Under the pieces are notes generated by a model. It was not told the DNA's origin. It made no database searches and saw nothing but the letters and a program-made list of their open reading frames with translations. DNA of 64,000 nucleotides, taken from Mesorhabditis belari (taxonomy: Eukaryota; Nematoda; Chromadorea; Rhabditida; Rhabditidae). The stretch lies in the NCBI GenBank assembly GCA_958450365.1, contig CAUEEP010000743.1, positions 1,240,001 through 1,304,000 of the forward strand. The letters are read 5' to 3'. This document shows positions 35,263 through 46,400 of the stretch, in pieces (within the stretch, counting starts at the first letter, position 1; every line of letters starts with the position of its first letter). The position numbers and the translations under genes are program-made.

Positions 35263-35662
35263 TACTGGACAATGAAATATCATATTTGAAAAAAAGATCG
35301 TCGCTTTCGCGCGTCTATAACCCCCCTTGTCTTTGAGTTTAAACTATTAGTGTTATACATTTTCTGAAAGCTCTTTTCAAGGGCTACACAATGGTCATAT
35401 TAATATTTAGAAATACGGTAAAGACAAGGGAGTTACAGATGCGCGAAAGTGACGATCGTTTTTCAAATATCATATTTCATTGTCCAGTAGTGTAGCTCAA
35501 TGAAAATCAATGCAAAAATCAATGCTTTCAGGCTCCACAATATTGTGTGATGCCAACAATTTACATTTCTTTAGTATACTGGATGTCGGGTAAAAGAAAA
35601 ATCGAAAAGAAAACTCTAGAATTATGAAAATTTTCCAGGTCTTGAGCCACACATCACCTCTT
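35263..35662 (+). mobile_element. MITE family E copy 3 with a transduplicated ABCG exon
   Basis: 35263-35489 is a family E MITE. The next roughly 173 bases (to 35662) are nearly identical to 18774-18946: the end of an ABCG intron, exon [13 protein letters not shown]..., the next intron, and the start of the following exon. I saw only two clear substitutions. It has no neighbouring transporter exons, so it is a pseudogene fragment. Confidence 0.9.
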
Positions 35663-36319
35663 ACACCAGTAGTGTATGTGTAAGTAGTGTATGTGTAAAG
35701 CTTGTTAAAGATGTAAGAAGTCTGTCTAACGGATTTTGATCGAAAAAGATCAAAAGTAAATGATAAATTTAGAAAAAGAATTCAAATGTTTCTAAATAAA
35801 TCGATAATTCGATTCATTTAGAAATCGATATATTTAGAAATCGATATATTCTTAATAGAAGAGCCAAAAGAAATGAATGACTTTTTTCTTGAGCCCCAAA
35901 GCTATCTGCTTTAGTGTATTCGATTTTCCCCAATGGTGGATGACTGATCGAATTGAGGGATCGAGGGGGTGAAATGAAGAGAGCGGTTGTCCATCTGCCG
36001 ATGTCAAGTGCTGGGATTCAATTGGTGCCGCATACCCAGCCAATGGGAAAAGAGAGAAAAGAGATAGAAATCGATCGATTGCAAAAACCCTCAATCTCTT
36101 TTTTTTCTCTCTTTTCCTCTTTCTTTATTGGTACAAATCAAATTAAGCTCCCTTTTTACAGTCCAAATTTTCGAGTTCTAAGATTTACAAGAACAATTTG
36201 AAACCTGAGAACTTAACTTTTTGTCTTTTTGTGTCAAGTGGACAGACTTGTCTGCTCTAGCTAGTTCAAATTTAAATCGAATAAACAAATCTTTTTTTTT
36301 TCGTCAGCCTTTCTTTACT

Positions 36320-36683
36320 CAATTCATCCATCTGTTTCACGGCAAATGATCCGAACTAACAAATCTTAGCAAGATTTTTACTGAATTCCTTTCGTAATTT
36401 CTTATATAATCATAAAACTATTTACTTTTTTTGATAAATATTAAGTAAAATAGAGTAAAATAGAGTAAATAGAGGTACTTCGATGATTAAAAGAGGTCAA
36501 TTCATCCATCTGTTTCACGGCAAATGATCCGAACTAACAAATCTTAACAAGATTTTTACTGAATTCCTTTCGTAATTCCTTTCGTAATTCCTTAGATAAT
36601 CATAAATCTATTTACTTTTTTTGATAAATATTAAGTAAAATAGAGTAAAATAGAGTAAATAGAGGTACTTCGATGATTAAAAG
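36320..36683. repeat. Direct tandem duplication of about 180 bp
   Basis: The unit from TTCATCCATCTGTTTCACGG to TACTTCGATGATTAAAAG occurs twice head to tail with one extra CCTTTCGTAATT in the second unit. Not coding. Confidence 0.85.
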
Positions 36684-36689
36684 GCGTGG

Positions 36690-37049
36690 TTTAAATTAAA
36701 AATTAAAAGGCAAAAGTGGAGTGTGGTGACCCCTCTCAAAGCAAACAGGTTTTCCTTTCTTTCATCAATTCTTGGCCACAAGTGTCCCCCCTCCGGTTCA
36801 TTTCCATCTTCACCAAAAAAAACCTTTTATTTATCCGATAGTCTTTTCTTTTTCATTTTATCTATTTATCTTTATTTTTTTTTTCTTTCTTTATAACTCA
36901 ATTGATCTGCAAGTGACACTTTGGATTGGCAGTTTTGCGGTTTTGATGCTTTCGCCAGTTTTCGGTTTTTTAAAACCTATTTTTTTTAGTTTTAGAACAG
37001 TTCAAATACAATTTAGATTTATGAATTTATAAAGAAATTTACAGAGGCA
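36690..37049. promoter_or_regulatory. Upstream region of the nucleoredoxin-like gene
   Basis: AT-rich. A TTTACAG at 37037-37044 sits just before the start codon and looks like a trans-splice acceptor. A 26-base segment at 36928-36953 recurs in intron 2 of the gene at 37309-37334. Confidence 0.35.
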
Positions 37050-40000
37050 ATGCTTTTCGACGAGCTATTTGAGAGTTCGTTTCGCAATATTCCCCTTGTT
37101 CGCGTTCCATTTCTCAATCAGGTACAAATCTAGTTTTGAAAGAGTTTTTGCTGAAAAAGTTTTCCAATCAATATTCAATAAATTTCTAGTCAAAAGATGG
37201 TAATTCGACACCAAGAATCACCCTTGAACATCTCTTCTCCTCTTCTCAATATGTCATCTTTTTTCTAGCAGGTTGGTTTCCAAAAATCAGTTTTTTTCAA
37301 CTAAAAAAATGGCAGTTTTGCGGTTTTGATGCTTTTGTCAGATCAACTTTTACCTTTTACCTGTTCCTGATTTAAATTAATATTCTAGAATCATCACAAA
37401 GCACATCATCGAGTTCAAGAACTTTGGAATTAGCTGGAAAATTGGAGGAAATGGTACAGAAGAAAAATGCAGCTTTTACTGGAGAGAAAACGTCAAGGTT
37501 TCAATTTAAAATATTTATAATCTTTTCACTTGTAATCTCTTTGAAATCTGCTTACGCTTAAGTGATAAATAGGATTTCACAGCCGATGATTTCCCCCAGG
37601 GATTTCCTCTCAAAGCTGATTAAAATCTCTTCTTGAATCTCAAAACTCTCAAAAGTTTTGTATACATTTGAATAAAGTCATAGAATTTCTTTTCTTTTAA
37701 CATTTTTTGTTTTGTTTGTTTAGAAACAGACACTAAGCTAGAATGGATTATCAGAGTGAGTTCTTTTTCAGGTTTCTCTGTGAGTAATGACTTTGAGTCT
37801 TTGAGTCTTCAAAGCTTCCGCTTGTCCAATTCCTGCTTTCTTTTCTCCTTAAAAACCTCCAAACTCTATTGAAATCTTGCAAAGTTGTAAAGTAAAAGAA
37901 AAAGTTAAAGTTAAAGTTAAAGTTAGTAGAAAACTTATCAGAGTAATGACTTTGAGTCTTCAAAGCTTCCGCTTGTCCAATTCTTGCTTTCTTTTCTCCT
38001 TAAAAAACCCCAAACTCTATTGAAATCTTGCAAAGTTGTAAAGTAAAAGAAAAAGTTAAAGCTAAAGTTAAAGCTAAAGTTAAAGTTAAAGTGAAAGCTA
38101 AAGTTAAAGTTAGTATAAAACTTTTTAGCTCACCAGCTCGTATCCGTCGTTTTTTCGGGATCAAGAAGAAAAAGAAAGTGAAAGAAAATGGAAGTGATTC
38201 GGTAAGGAATTCGGTAAAGAAAATTGTTTTTTAAAACTCAAAAACTTTCAGCTTTCAATCTCTGTTGTTCTTCTTGAAACAAGCAATAATCAAGAGGTAA
38301 AGTAAAGTGAAAAAAATTGAATAATCAATTTCCTAGAATGTCTCAAATCTTGCTCAGCCAGGATGGTATCAAGTTGGGTCAAAAGATTTGGGCACACGGG
38401 TATGTCTATAGATTTATCAAAGAGGAGAAACTACAAGAATGTTTGCAGTCTCGTTTACTCCGTGGCTTGGGCTTTGAAGTGGCTCCGTCGATTGTGGTTG
38501 TTGAGGGAAATACACGAGCTGTGATCACCACTGAAGCAAGAAGATTGCTTCATGATGATCCCATTGGTCAACATTTTCCATGGTTAGTTAGAAAGAGCAA
38601 TTTCTTGCATAATTCGTTTACAGGTGGCCGCCAAGTGTGGAAAATGTTCTTCTGAATGCGAGTGTGCAGCGAAGAGATCAATCAACAAAGAATTTAGTGA
38701 AGACGGCATGGAAAGAACTTCCCGCTAAAGTTCGAGCGCTATTTTTTGGAGCTTATTGGGTGAGGAATCAATATATATATGTTGTGTCTGATTTAGATTT
38801 CCGTCCGATTTAGATTGAACTTATCGCGGACGTCCGATTTAGATTACAGTCTATATCGGACGTCCTATTTAGATTACAGTCTATATCGGACGTCCTATTT
38901 AGATTACAGTCTATATCGGACGTCCGATTTAGATTACAGTCTATATCGGACGTCCTATTTAGATTACAGTCTATATCGGACGTCCTATTTAGATTACAGT
39001 CTATATCGGACGTCCTATTTAGATTACAGTCTATATCGGACGTCCTATTTAGATTACAGTCTATATCGGACGTCCGATTTAGATTACAGTCTATATCGGA
39101 CGTCCTATTTAGATTACAGTCTATATCGGACGTCCTATTTAGATTACAGTCTATATCGGACGTCCTATTTAGATTACAGTCTATATCGGACGTCCGATTT
39201 AGATTCAATCTAAATCTTATATAGATTGAACAATAATATAAACATGCTTAATATATGTTCTTAAGCGTTTTCTGTAGTTTTCTGCATTTTTCAAAGGTCT
39301 GTTACTGTCTTTTTCTGTTTTACTGTCTTTTTCTGAAAAGAAAACCCAACTATAGACTGTAATCAATAAAAGACCTTTGAAAATGCAGAAAACTACAGAA
39401 AACGCTTAAGAACATATGTTTATTAAACATGTTTATATTATTGTTCAATCTATATAATCTATATAAGATTTAGATTGAATCTAAATCGGACACAACATAT
39501 ATAAACATTTTAAAACATATATAAACATTTTAAAACATATATAAACATTTTAAATTTCAGTGTCCTCCTTGTCGTCAATGGATTAAACAACTCATTCCCG
39601 CCTACGAATCTCTGAAGAAAAATGGAATCTCATTGGAGATCATTTTCTGTTCTTCCGATAGAAGTCAAGAGTTTTACGATGAATTCACCGGTATGACAAT
39701 GATTGATCAATTAAAAAGAAAAGATTTCAGGGATGATGCCATGGATGGCTTTTCCTTTTGATCCCTCACACACTGTTCTACTCACTCGATTATTCAACAT
39801 CTCTGGTAGAAAAATCAATGACTAACTTTTAAAAGCTTCATTTTAGGGATCCCGTCTTTGATTTTGATTGATGAAGAGAACAGAGTGATCACACGACATG
39901 GACGACAAACGCTAGTTGATGATCCAAAAGTTTGTATTCTTTGATTGGTAGATGTCATTGACATTTGGATCATCCAAATGTCAATGATAAAAAAATTTGT

Positions 40001-41203
40001 GACCGGGGAATTGAACCCTCGACCTTCTCATTACCAGCCTGACACTCTACCACTGAGCTATTAGCGTTAGGAAACAAATAGGAAATGTAAGGAAGAGAAA
40101 GAAAAAAAGTAACAGTGTTTTAGGGAGTTCACTTCCCTTGGGGTCCTCGTCCTATTTATGAACTTACCGAGTTGAACGTTTGTCGACTTCGAGATGAACC
40201 ATCGCTTATTTTATTTACTGGTTTATCATAGTTACGGTAGAACGTTCAATTATTCACCTTTAGAAGGCTCACAAGATGACATTCAATTCTCAAAAACGGT
40301 GCTCAGCCAGGTGGCTCGAAGGCTTTTCTTGGAGAAACTCGATGCGGAAAAGAAAAGAGAAATTGTGAGTTTAATTGTAAGTTTAGAGAAGAGTCATTGG
40401 TAAATTCTCTTAAAGTTTACCGTTCTCTTTTCTTTATTGAAATAAGTTTCAGGAACGAAAAGAGAAAAGTGATGAGAACGGGAATGGGAACTCGAGATCT
40501 AGCACGCCACAGTTAAAGCACAGTACAAGTCAAGAGGAGTGCAGGTAGTCGAATTCAAGAAAATATTTACAAAACCTCAATTTCCATTCAGTTCCGTCGA
40601 TTCAGAAGCCCCAATTCCAGCTTTAACCGATCCTCTGCAAGTCTTTTTCACTGGTGAAGATCCGATTTGTGATCATGTAAGGAAAAAAAAGCATAGAGCT
40701 TACAAAATTTGTTTTAGATTCTTGAGGAAATCTTGGGTCTTGCTGATGCTGAACTTCCTCTAATCTGTATAGTTGATGCATTGGGTGAGAAAATGATTAA
40801 GAACTTAAAACAAAAAGCTTTAGGTGGTCGTCTAACTGTTTGTCCTGATCCAGATGTTTCTGATGAGGTTCTCACAAAATTTGTTGACTCATATCGAATG
40901 GGAAAACTTTGTTGGACACCACTTTCAGATAAGGTCATATTTTGATTCTAAAGGGCGGCATCGTTAGTTTAGCTTAGCTTGTTTCAGAACTCTCTCAGAA
41001 GGGTAGACTTTTCCATTTAATCTTTAAAAACATTAGCTTTTCAGTCAGGACGCACAGTGGGTGGGATTCCCGTTGACGAAATCGAGAAAGTCCTAATGGG
41101 AAACTCTCCTAGTCAGGTAGATTTACATCACACTTCTCTCGAAATCTATTCAAAAACCATTCAGAACTCGATTGGCACCTCAAAAGATGCAACAAACACG
41201 TAG
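37050..41203 (+). CDS. Nucleoredoxin-like protein (thioredoxin fold, CPPC motif)
   Basis: About seventeen exons. The start MLFDELFESSFRNIPLV follows a TTTACAG. A divergent first thioredoxin-like domain with a lysine-rich insert (RRFFGIKKKKK) ends VAPSIVVVEG...HFPWWPP. The second domain has the catalytic CPPCRQWIKQLIPAYESL at 39561, then LEIIFCSSDRSQEFYDEF, MPWMAFPFD, IPSLILIDEENRVITRHGR and FPWGPRPIYEL. These blocks are diagnostic of nucleoredoxin/tryparedoxin-type oxidoreductases. A third, weaker domain follows to the stop at 41203. It should be a cytosolic or nuclear dithiol-disulfide oxidoreductase; the first domain lacks a visible CxxC, so only the second is likely redox-active. The intron between GAYW and CPPC carries a MITE-embedded satellite. 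Confidence 0.88.
37779..38110. repeat. Tandem duplication of about 160 bp in a nucleoredoxin intron
   Basis: GTAATGACTTTGAGTCT to the GTTAAAG hexamer run occurs twice. The second unit abuts the acceptor of the next exon (near 38128). Confidence 0.8.
38779..39498. mobile_element. MITE with an internal 30-bp satellite
   Basis: Outer ends GTTGTGTC(T/C)GATTTAGAT and complement, with long inner arms (39220-39300 against 39370-39450) around GTTCAATCTATATAAGATTT. Inside the left arm, 38815-39205 is about 13 copies of a 30-base unit beginning CGGACGTCC(T/G)ATTTAGATTA. The unit is open on both strands, giving two false 132-codon frames. Confidence 0.85.
40000..40075 (-). repeat. tRNA-like sequence, probably a pseudogene
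   Basis: The minus strand has a good A box (TAGCTCAGTGGTAGAGTG) and B box (GAGGGTTCAATTCCCC) at tRNA spacing. The anticodon stem has mismatches and the acceptor ends do not pair. It lies in a nucleoredoxin intron. Confidence 0.45.
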
Positions 41204-43452
41204 CTTCTTCCTCATTCAATAAGTGCGTTTGTGATTCGAAAACTGATCGATTTTTTGTTTTCTGTTTTCTATTTTCTTCTATTCACTTCAAAGAGAATCT
41301 TTGAATCTTTGATCTTCACATATTACGGGCCAACCGGTGCATCCCCTCTTCTCATTTCTTATTCTTTACACCCCTTTTTTTCTTCTTTAATTACCTTTAT
41401 CAAATCAATAGTTTACACTAGTCTACGGTAATAAATGTGCTTTTGTTTCACCTTTTTTTTTTCAAATCTTTCACACACAATATTGCTTTAATTGATTGAT
41501 TTGTGGATATAGAAACATATGCAAATTTTATTCAACAGACTTGGAAAAGCCAAAAAGATGAGTACTTTATGTAAAGATGAGTGTAAAGATAAGTCCAGGG
41601 TACGGCGAAAGTTCTGTTCTCTTTTAATTTTCTTCAATTCTCTCTAATTGTTATTATTTCACAAGTGTTTATAGATAAAAATAATCAATTCCCCACAGAA
41701 TTTAAATCTTCTTACGGTTTTTAAATCACTTCTTTAGCTTTTGAGTTATCACAATTTTTGTGAGCTCTGTCGTCGCACGAGTTATTAGTATTACCAGTAA
41801 GAAAATCTATTAAAATTAAAACTCAGACGAAGAATCAACAGCCTTTTCGACTGCTCCTTTACTTCTACTAGAGCTCAAACTTCTCCCACTTTACCTAGAA
41901 CCTTCTTGGACATTCAATTTCCTAAGCCATGTACTTCTTGTATCCTCGCTATGTATTCTTAAGCCCAATCTCGCTAACTATGTCGTAGAGTTGCGTCCTA
42001 AAGCGTGCCCATCAACGCGTCTGTTCTCTCCATTCTCTCTCCACTGTAAACGCCAATGGCAGTGGACACGAGGGGGGTTCGGCCTCGTCCCTCGGTCTGC
42101 ATCTCATTCACCTCTCTTTTTCACTCACTGCCTAGCGCTGACCACGAAGCGGGGTCGATTCAATCTGTGTGCTCGACCCTCTCCTCTCCAGTCCCACTCT
42201 TCACATCGTATGGATCGACGCCTCTCCGCACTCTACACACTCTCTCCTCTTCCCATTGTGCAGTGGGGTGGCCGAATGGGCGTCTGCGTGCCTCGGTCTC
42301 TCTCTTTTACCCAATCCTCTTCTCGATTTCCTCCACCGACGACCCCCTTCTCCCCTTTCAGCCGATGGACGAGCGCAGCACACAGGCACAAGCCCGGGCG
42401 CTCACAGAGCCGCCTCCCTTTCGATTCTTTCCATTTTGTGCGTCTCTTTTGATTCTTCTTCGCTTCCTTCCTCACTGCCCGTTTTGTTATGGTTATGTTC
42501 TCGGCCATGCAGCAGCACAAGCATGAGCCGATGCATCTAGTGACCGTGGCGGCTTCTGTGCCCGCTTCAGCTTCCGTTTGAGCCGCCACAAAGAGCTGTG
42601 CGATCCGTTCAAATCACTCAAAGCATCCAAAAATCCCATTTTTGCCTCAAATACCTCATTTCACTTAAAAGAACTATTAATTTATCAAGATTTTGTTTGT
42701 TTATGTCCACCTGGATGGGCTATGTGTTTATAACTTTTATTCGAGTCCCCTAATCGTTAGAGAATGAAAGTTTGATAGAGTTGGCACCCGGCCAACATAG
42801 TGAAGCCAATCAAATTTCGACTCTTTTCGCGCGTTTTTTTCTCTCTTTTTCTTACACAAACAAAAAAATAAGTAAAGATAAATAAGAAACAGAACTAAAT
42901 ATTCTTTTTTTTTTGTATTTTGATGAGATGTTGGCTTGAGTCCAAAGGGGGGAAGGGGGAACAGTGCGTAGGCAAGAGACGCGAGTGCCATTCCTTGCAA
43001 AATCTTTTCTTTTTTGACTTTTTTTCCTTTGTTTCTCTCATTCTTTCCTACCACTTTCACTTTGTTTTTTTTTTTTTTACTTTCTTTTCTAATTATCTTC
43101 TCTGAAATTTTTGGAGCCTCTTTTCGCGTTTTTATTTTTGTGTGTGGCTTTTTCGGCGCTCTTTGTCAAAGACAGAAAAAAAAGAGGGTTTCTTTCCTTC
43201 CATGTAGGTCGAGGGAATGGGGATTTTTATGGTAATGCTAGAATTCTTCTATGATTATAAATTAATAATCTAGTTTTATTTATTATTCACTTTTTTTTTT
43301 TCCAAAAGTGCAAGTCAGTTCTACATGGGATTGCGAAATCACTCAGCCAAAAAAAATTTTTTTGATTATTGAAATTCTGTGGATTTTTTTTTTGATTTAG
43401 ATTTATATAATGATCTTTATGAGGAATTGATAGAATTTCTAACATTTCAGCA
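41204..43452. other. Intergenic with GC-rich block, upstream of HMG gene A
   Basis: Between about 41985 and 42600 base composition shifts to GC-rich, CT-biased DNA that is open in several frames on both strands. Frames lack known motifs and look like composition artefacts. The 55-bp NF-I/CCAAT block lies at 42766-42820. Confidence 0.45.
42766..42820 (+). promoter_or_regulatory. Shared 55-bp block with NF-I palindrome and CCAAT box (copy 1)
   Basis: Contains TTGGCACCCGGCCAA (42781-42795), a perfect TTGGC-N5-GCCAA nuclear factor I palindrome, then AGCCAATCA, a CCAAT box. The block matches 51444-51498 at 53 of 55 positions by hand count. It lies about 0.65 kb before the start of HMG gene A. Confidence 0.7.
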
Positions 43453-46400
43453 ATGAATATTGACAGTTCGGGCACGGACCCGGCTTCAATTTTTACTTCA
43501 ATGTTCCTTCAACAACCAAGCACAAACCTTAACAACAAACCCGAGCACAACCTTAACAACATTAATGGGTTTGTTCATTTAAGCAAATATTTATCGTTTT
43601 TTCAAAAACGTTATTTATTGAAAGGTTTTCAGTGCTGCTGTATTGTCTATACCAACCTTTCAAACGTATCCGACCACCACCGCGCCCACAATGAATTTCA
43701 TTCAACAACCACAGAATATGAATGGGTCAGATACAATAAAATAAGATAGAACAAAATAAGATACAATAAAATAAGATAGAGTAAAATAAAATAGAATAAA
43801 ATAAAATAGAATTAAATAAAATAAAATAAAATAAAATAAAATAAAATAGAATTAAAATAAAATAGAATAAAATAAGATACAATAGAATAAGATACAATAA
43901 AATAAGATACAATAGAATAAGATACAATAAAATAAGGTAGAATAAAATAAAATAGAATAAAATAAAATAGAATAAAATAAGGTATAATAAAATAAAATAG
44001 AATAAAATAAGATAGAATAAAATAAAATAGAATAAAATAAGGTATAATAATATAAGATACAATAAAATAAGATAGAATAAAATAAGATAGAATAAAAAGA
44101 AAAACATAAAGATATAAAGAAAACTAGAACTTAAAACTATTTGAATATTTTTATAAATTGTTATTGTTTTCTACAAAAAGGCCAAATTTTTGGTCCTTTT
44201 TTTTTTGAAAAACGCCAAGTTTTCAGTTGTTTTATATTAACTAATAATATTTTTCTATAAATGAATAAAAAAATTTCACATGTAGAATAGCTTAATAATA
44301 AACTTTACATAACATTATTGAGGTTAATGTTATCTTTTCAGAGCCAGCCTCTACGCAACCCAACTCGGTCAACCTCATCAACAGCATGTCACCTCGCAGC
44401 AACTTATTGCTCAACAAATTCAAAATCAACAACAGGTATTTAAAGATATGACTTATAGCTAGCTAGATCTTAAGCGAGTTTTATTATCTATATCCTTTCA
44501 GAATCAACAACAACAGCAGCAACAACAGCAACGACAACAACAACAACAACAACAACAACAAGCAAGCGATTCATCAGGTTTATTCGAAAACTTCTAAAGT
44601 TTATCTATTAAAAGAATATTTAGTTTTCATCAAGCGCCCACAAAATCCATTCATTCTTTGGGCTACTGCAAAGCGCGCTGATGTACTCAAGCAATACCCA
44701 AAGATCAGCATGAGAGACGCTAATGCTATGGTGGGTTTGAAGATAAATCTAAATAACGGAGATTAATCAAACTTGAGAAAGAATCGAATTTCAGCTTGGA
44801 TCAATGTGGAAAGCACTCTCCGACGAGGAAAAGCGTCCATTTTTTGATCAAGCCAAGCAAAGCCGAGCCGATCACAAGTTGATGCTCAGTCAGAACCCTC
44901 ACCTCATGGTGAAACCCATCAAAGTGCAACGCTCAAGCTCTGGGGTATTCTAATAAATAATCAAATTTACCGTAAATAGTAGATTTCAAGGGCTATCATT
45001 TGACACCAAAGCGCACAATGTAGATTAAAGCAGCGCGGAGAACGGGACGTTCAAAGTTAGACTACGCGACTGTACGCCCGTCATTATGGGGGTATCGTTC
45101 TATAGATACCAGCTGAAAAACCCGCCTAACTGCTTTGTGCCTGGATGTTTTGGGGCTGGTCTAACCGTCGCTGTAGCGCAGTAGGGAGGCGTCGCGAGTC
45201 TCCTGCCCCAACCAACCCGGGTTCGACCCCACCGTAGTGCTGCTCAATTTCGAATTTTTGAATTTTTTATTTCAATTGCACAACTACAAAATATTTTAAG
45301 GTTTTCTAAAGAAGTTTTAGCTTTATTGCTCAAAGCACGGTCAAGAAAATGCCCATACAAAAAGACACTGCTCTTTATAGTAGATTTACGGTATCCAATT
45401 CTCAGGTTGACACCGGTGCTCGTGCTCGTGAACTGATGCAACAATTCCCTCAAGTCTACAAGCCTCCACAGGCCGGTCAAAGTGAGTGTAAATATTTCTG
45501 ATATGCAGGGTGGTTCATAGAAAAGTGGCCGACTTTGCGTAGCTAAAATCTTTTTTTGCGCTTTGAGTTTTGATGGTCAATCGTGGTGTCAGAATTCGTT
45601 GGGGCATAAAGTTGCTTTAGGGGCATAAAGTTGGTTTTTTTTTTGAAAATTTCATGTATTGCGTGGATTCGAGCTTTTTATTTTCACTATTTCATCATAA
45701 AACTTTTAAAATTTTTATTTTTTATAGTTTCTTTCAGTTTCATTCAATGTTTTCAACAACTTTTAGCACGGATTGAACGATTAAAACTCTCTAGAGCAAC
45801 AGTTTTTTAGGAAGTTCTTTTAGGAAGTTGTTTTTGGAACTTCTTTTAAGAAGTTCTTTTAGGAAGTGTTTTTGAAAGTTCGTTTAGGAAGTTGTTTTTG
45901 GAAGTTGTTTTAGAAAGAACTACCATTTTTCTTCTTTTCTTCAAATAAATTTAAGATTGGCCGATCTGAGAGATTTTTGAGGTCTTTTCGGTTTCTAAAA
46001 TTCAGTCAAATAAAATGCTAACGTTTAACTAGTTCTTCAGGAAAAGTCGGGACTTCTTTGGAAACAAAAAGCTTTCAAGTGTCACTTTTCGAGTTTCTTC
46101 GTTTGTTGTATCAGCTCTCAATTTCCCTCGATCCCGTTGTTGCTAAATCAAAGCTTTTTAGAATCTTTTTTTTTCTTAAAACCTGTGTTTCTACTTAAAG
46201 ATTTGAATCTGTGAATGTTGTGAGTTGAAAAAATGGATCATTCCCCATCCCATCATTCCCCTTTTTTGCCAGTTCGTTCGTCGTCGGAAATACGCGTTGG
46301 AAATACATTCTCCATTCCCGGGTATTGCCAGTTCATTTGTTCTTCTTCTATATATGAAATTTTCAAACAAAAACAAACAAAAACCAACTTTGTGTGACCT

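Noticed and set aside
35852..36094. Small secreted protein of 80 residues on the minus strand
   Set aside because: The start looks like a signal peptide, but there is no supporting motif, no paralogue in the window and no clear promoter or acceptor context.
38815..39205. CRISPR-like array
   Set aside because: The units are contiguous and identical with no variable spacers, and the setting is a eukaryotic intron.
38815..39213. Two 132-codon repetitive proteins, one on each strand
   Set aside because: Both come from the 30-base satellite, whose unit length is a multiple of three and has no stop on either strand. No splice context supports translation.
40000..40075. Functional tRNA gene on the minus strand
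   Set aside because: A and B boxes are good, but the acceptor and anticodon stems do not pair, so it was downgraded to a tRNA-like repeat.
41991..42589. Overlapping open frames of 153, 156, 123 and 118 codons
   Set aside because: Several frames on both strands are open at once because of GC-rich, CT-biased composition. None shows a domain or splice-consistent continuation.
43727..44107. Minus-strand 126-codon hydrophobic protein
   Set aside because: It is the translation of the AT microsatellite in an HMG gene A intron.
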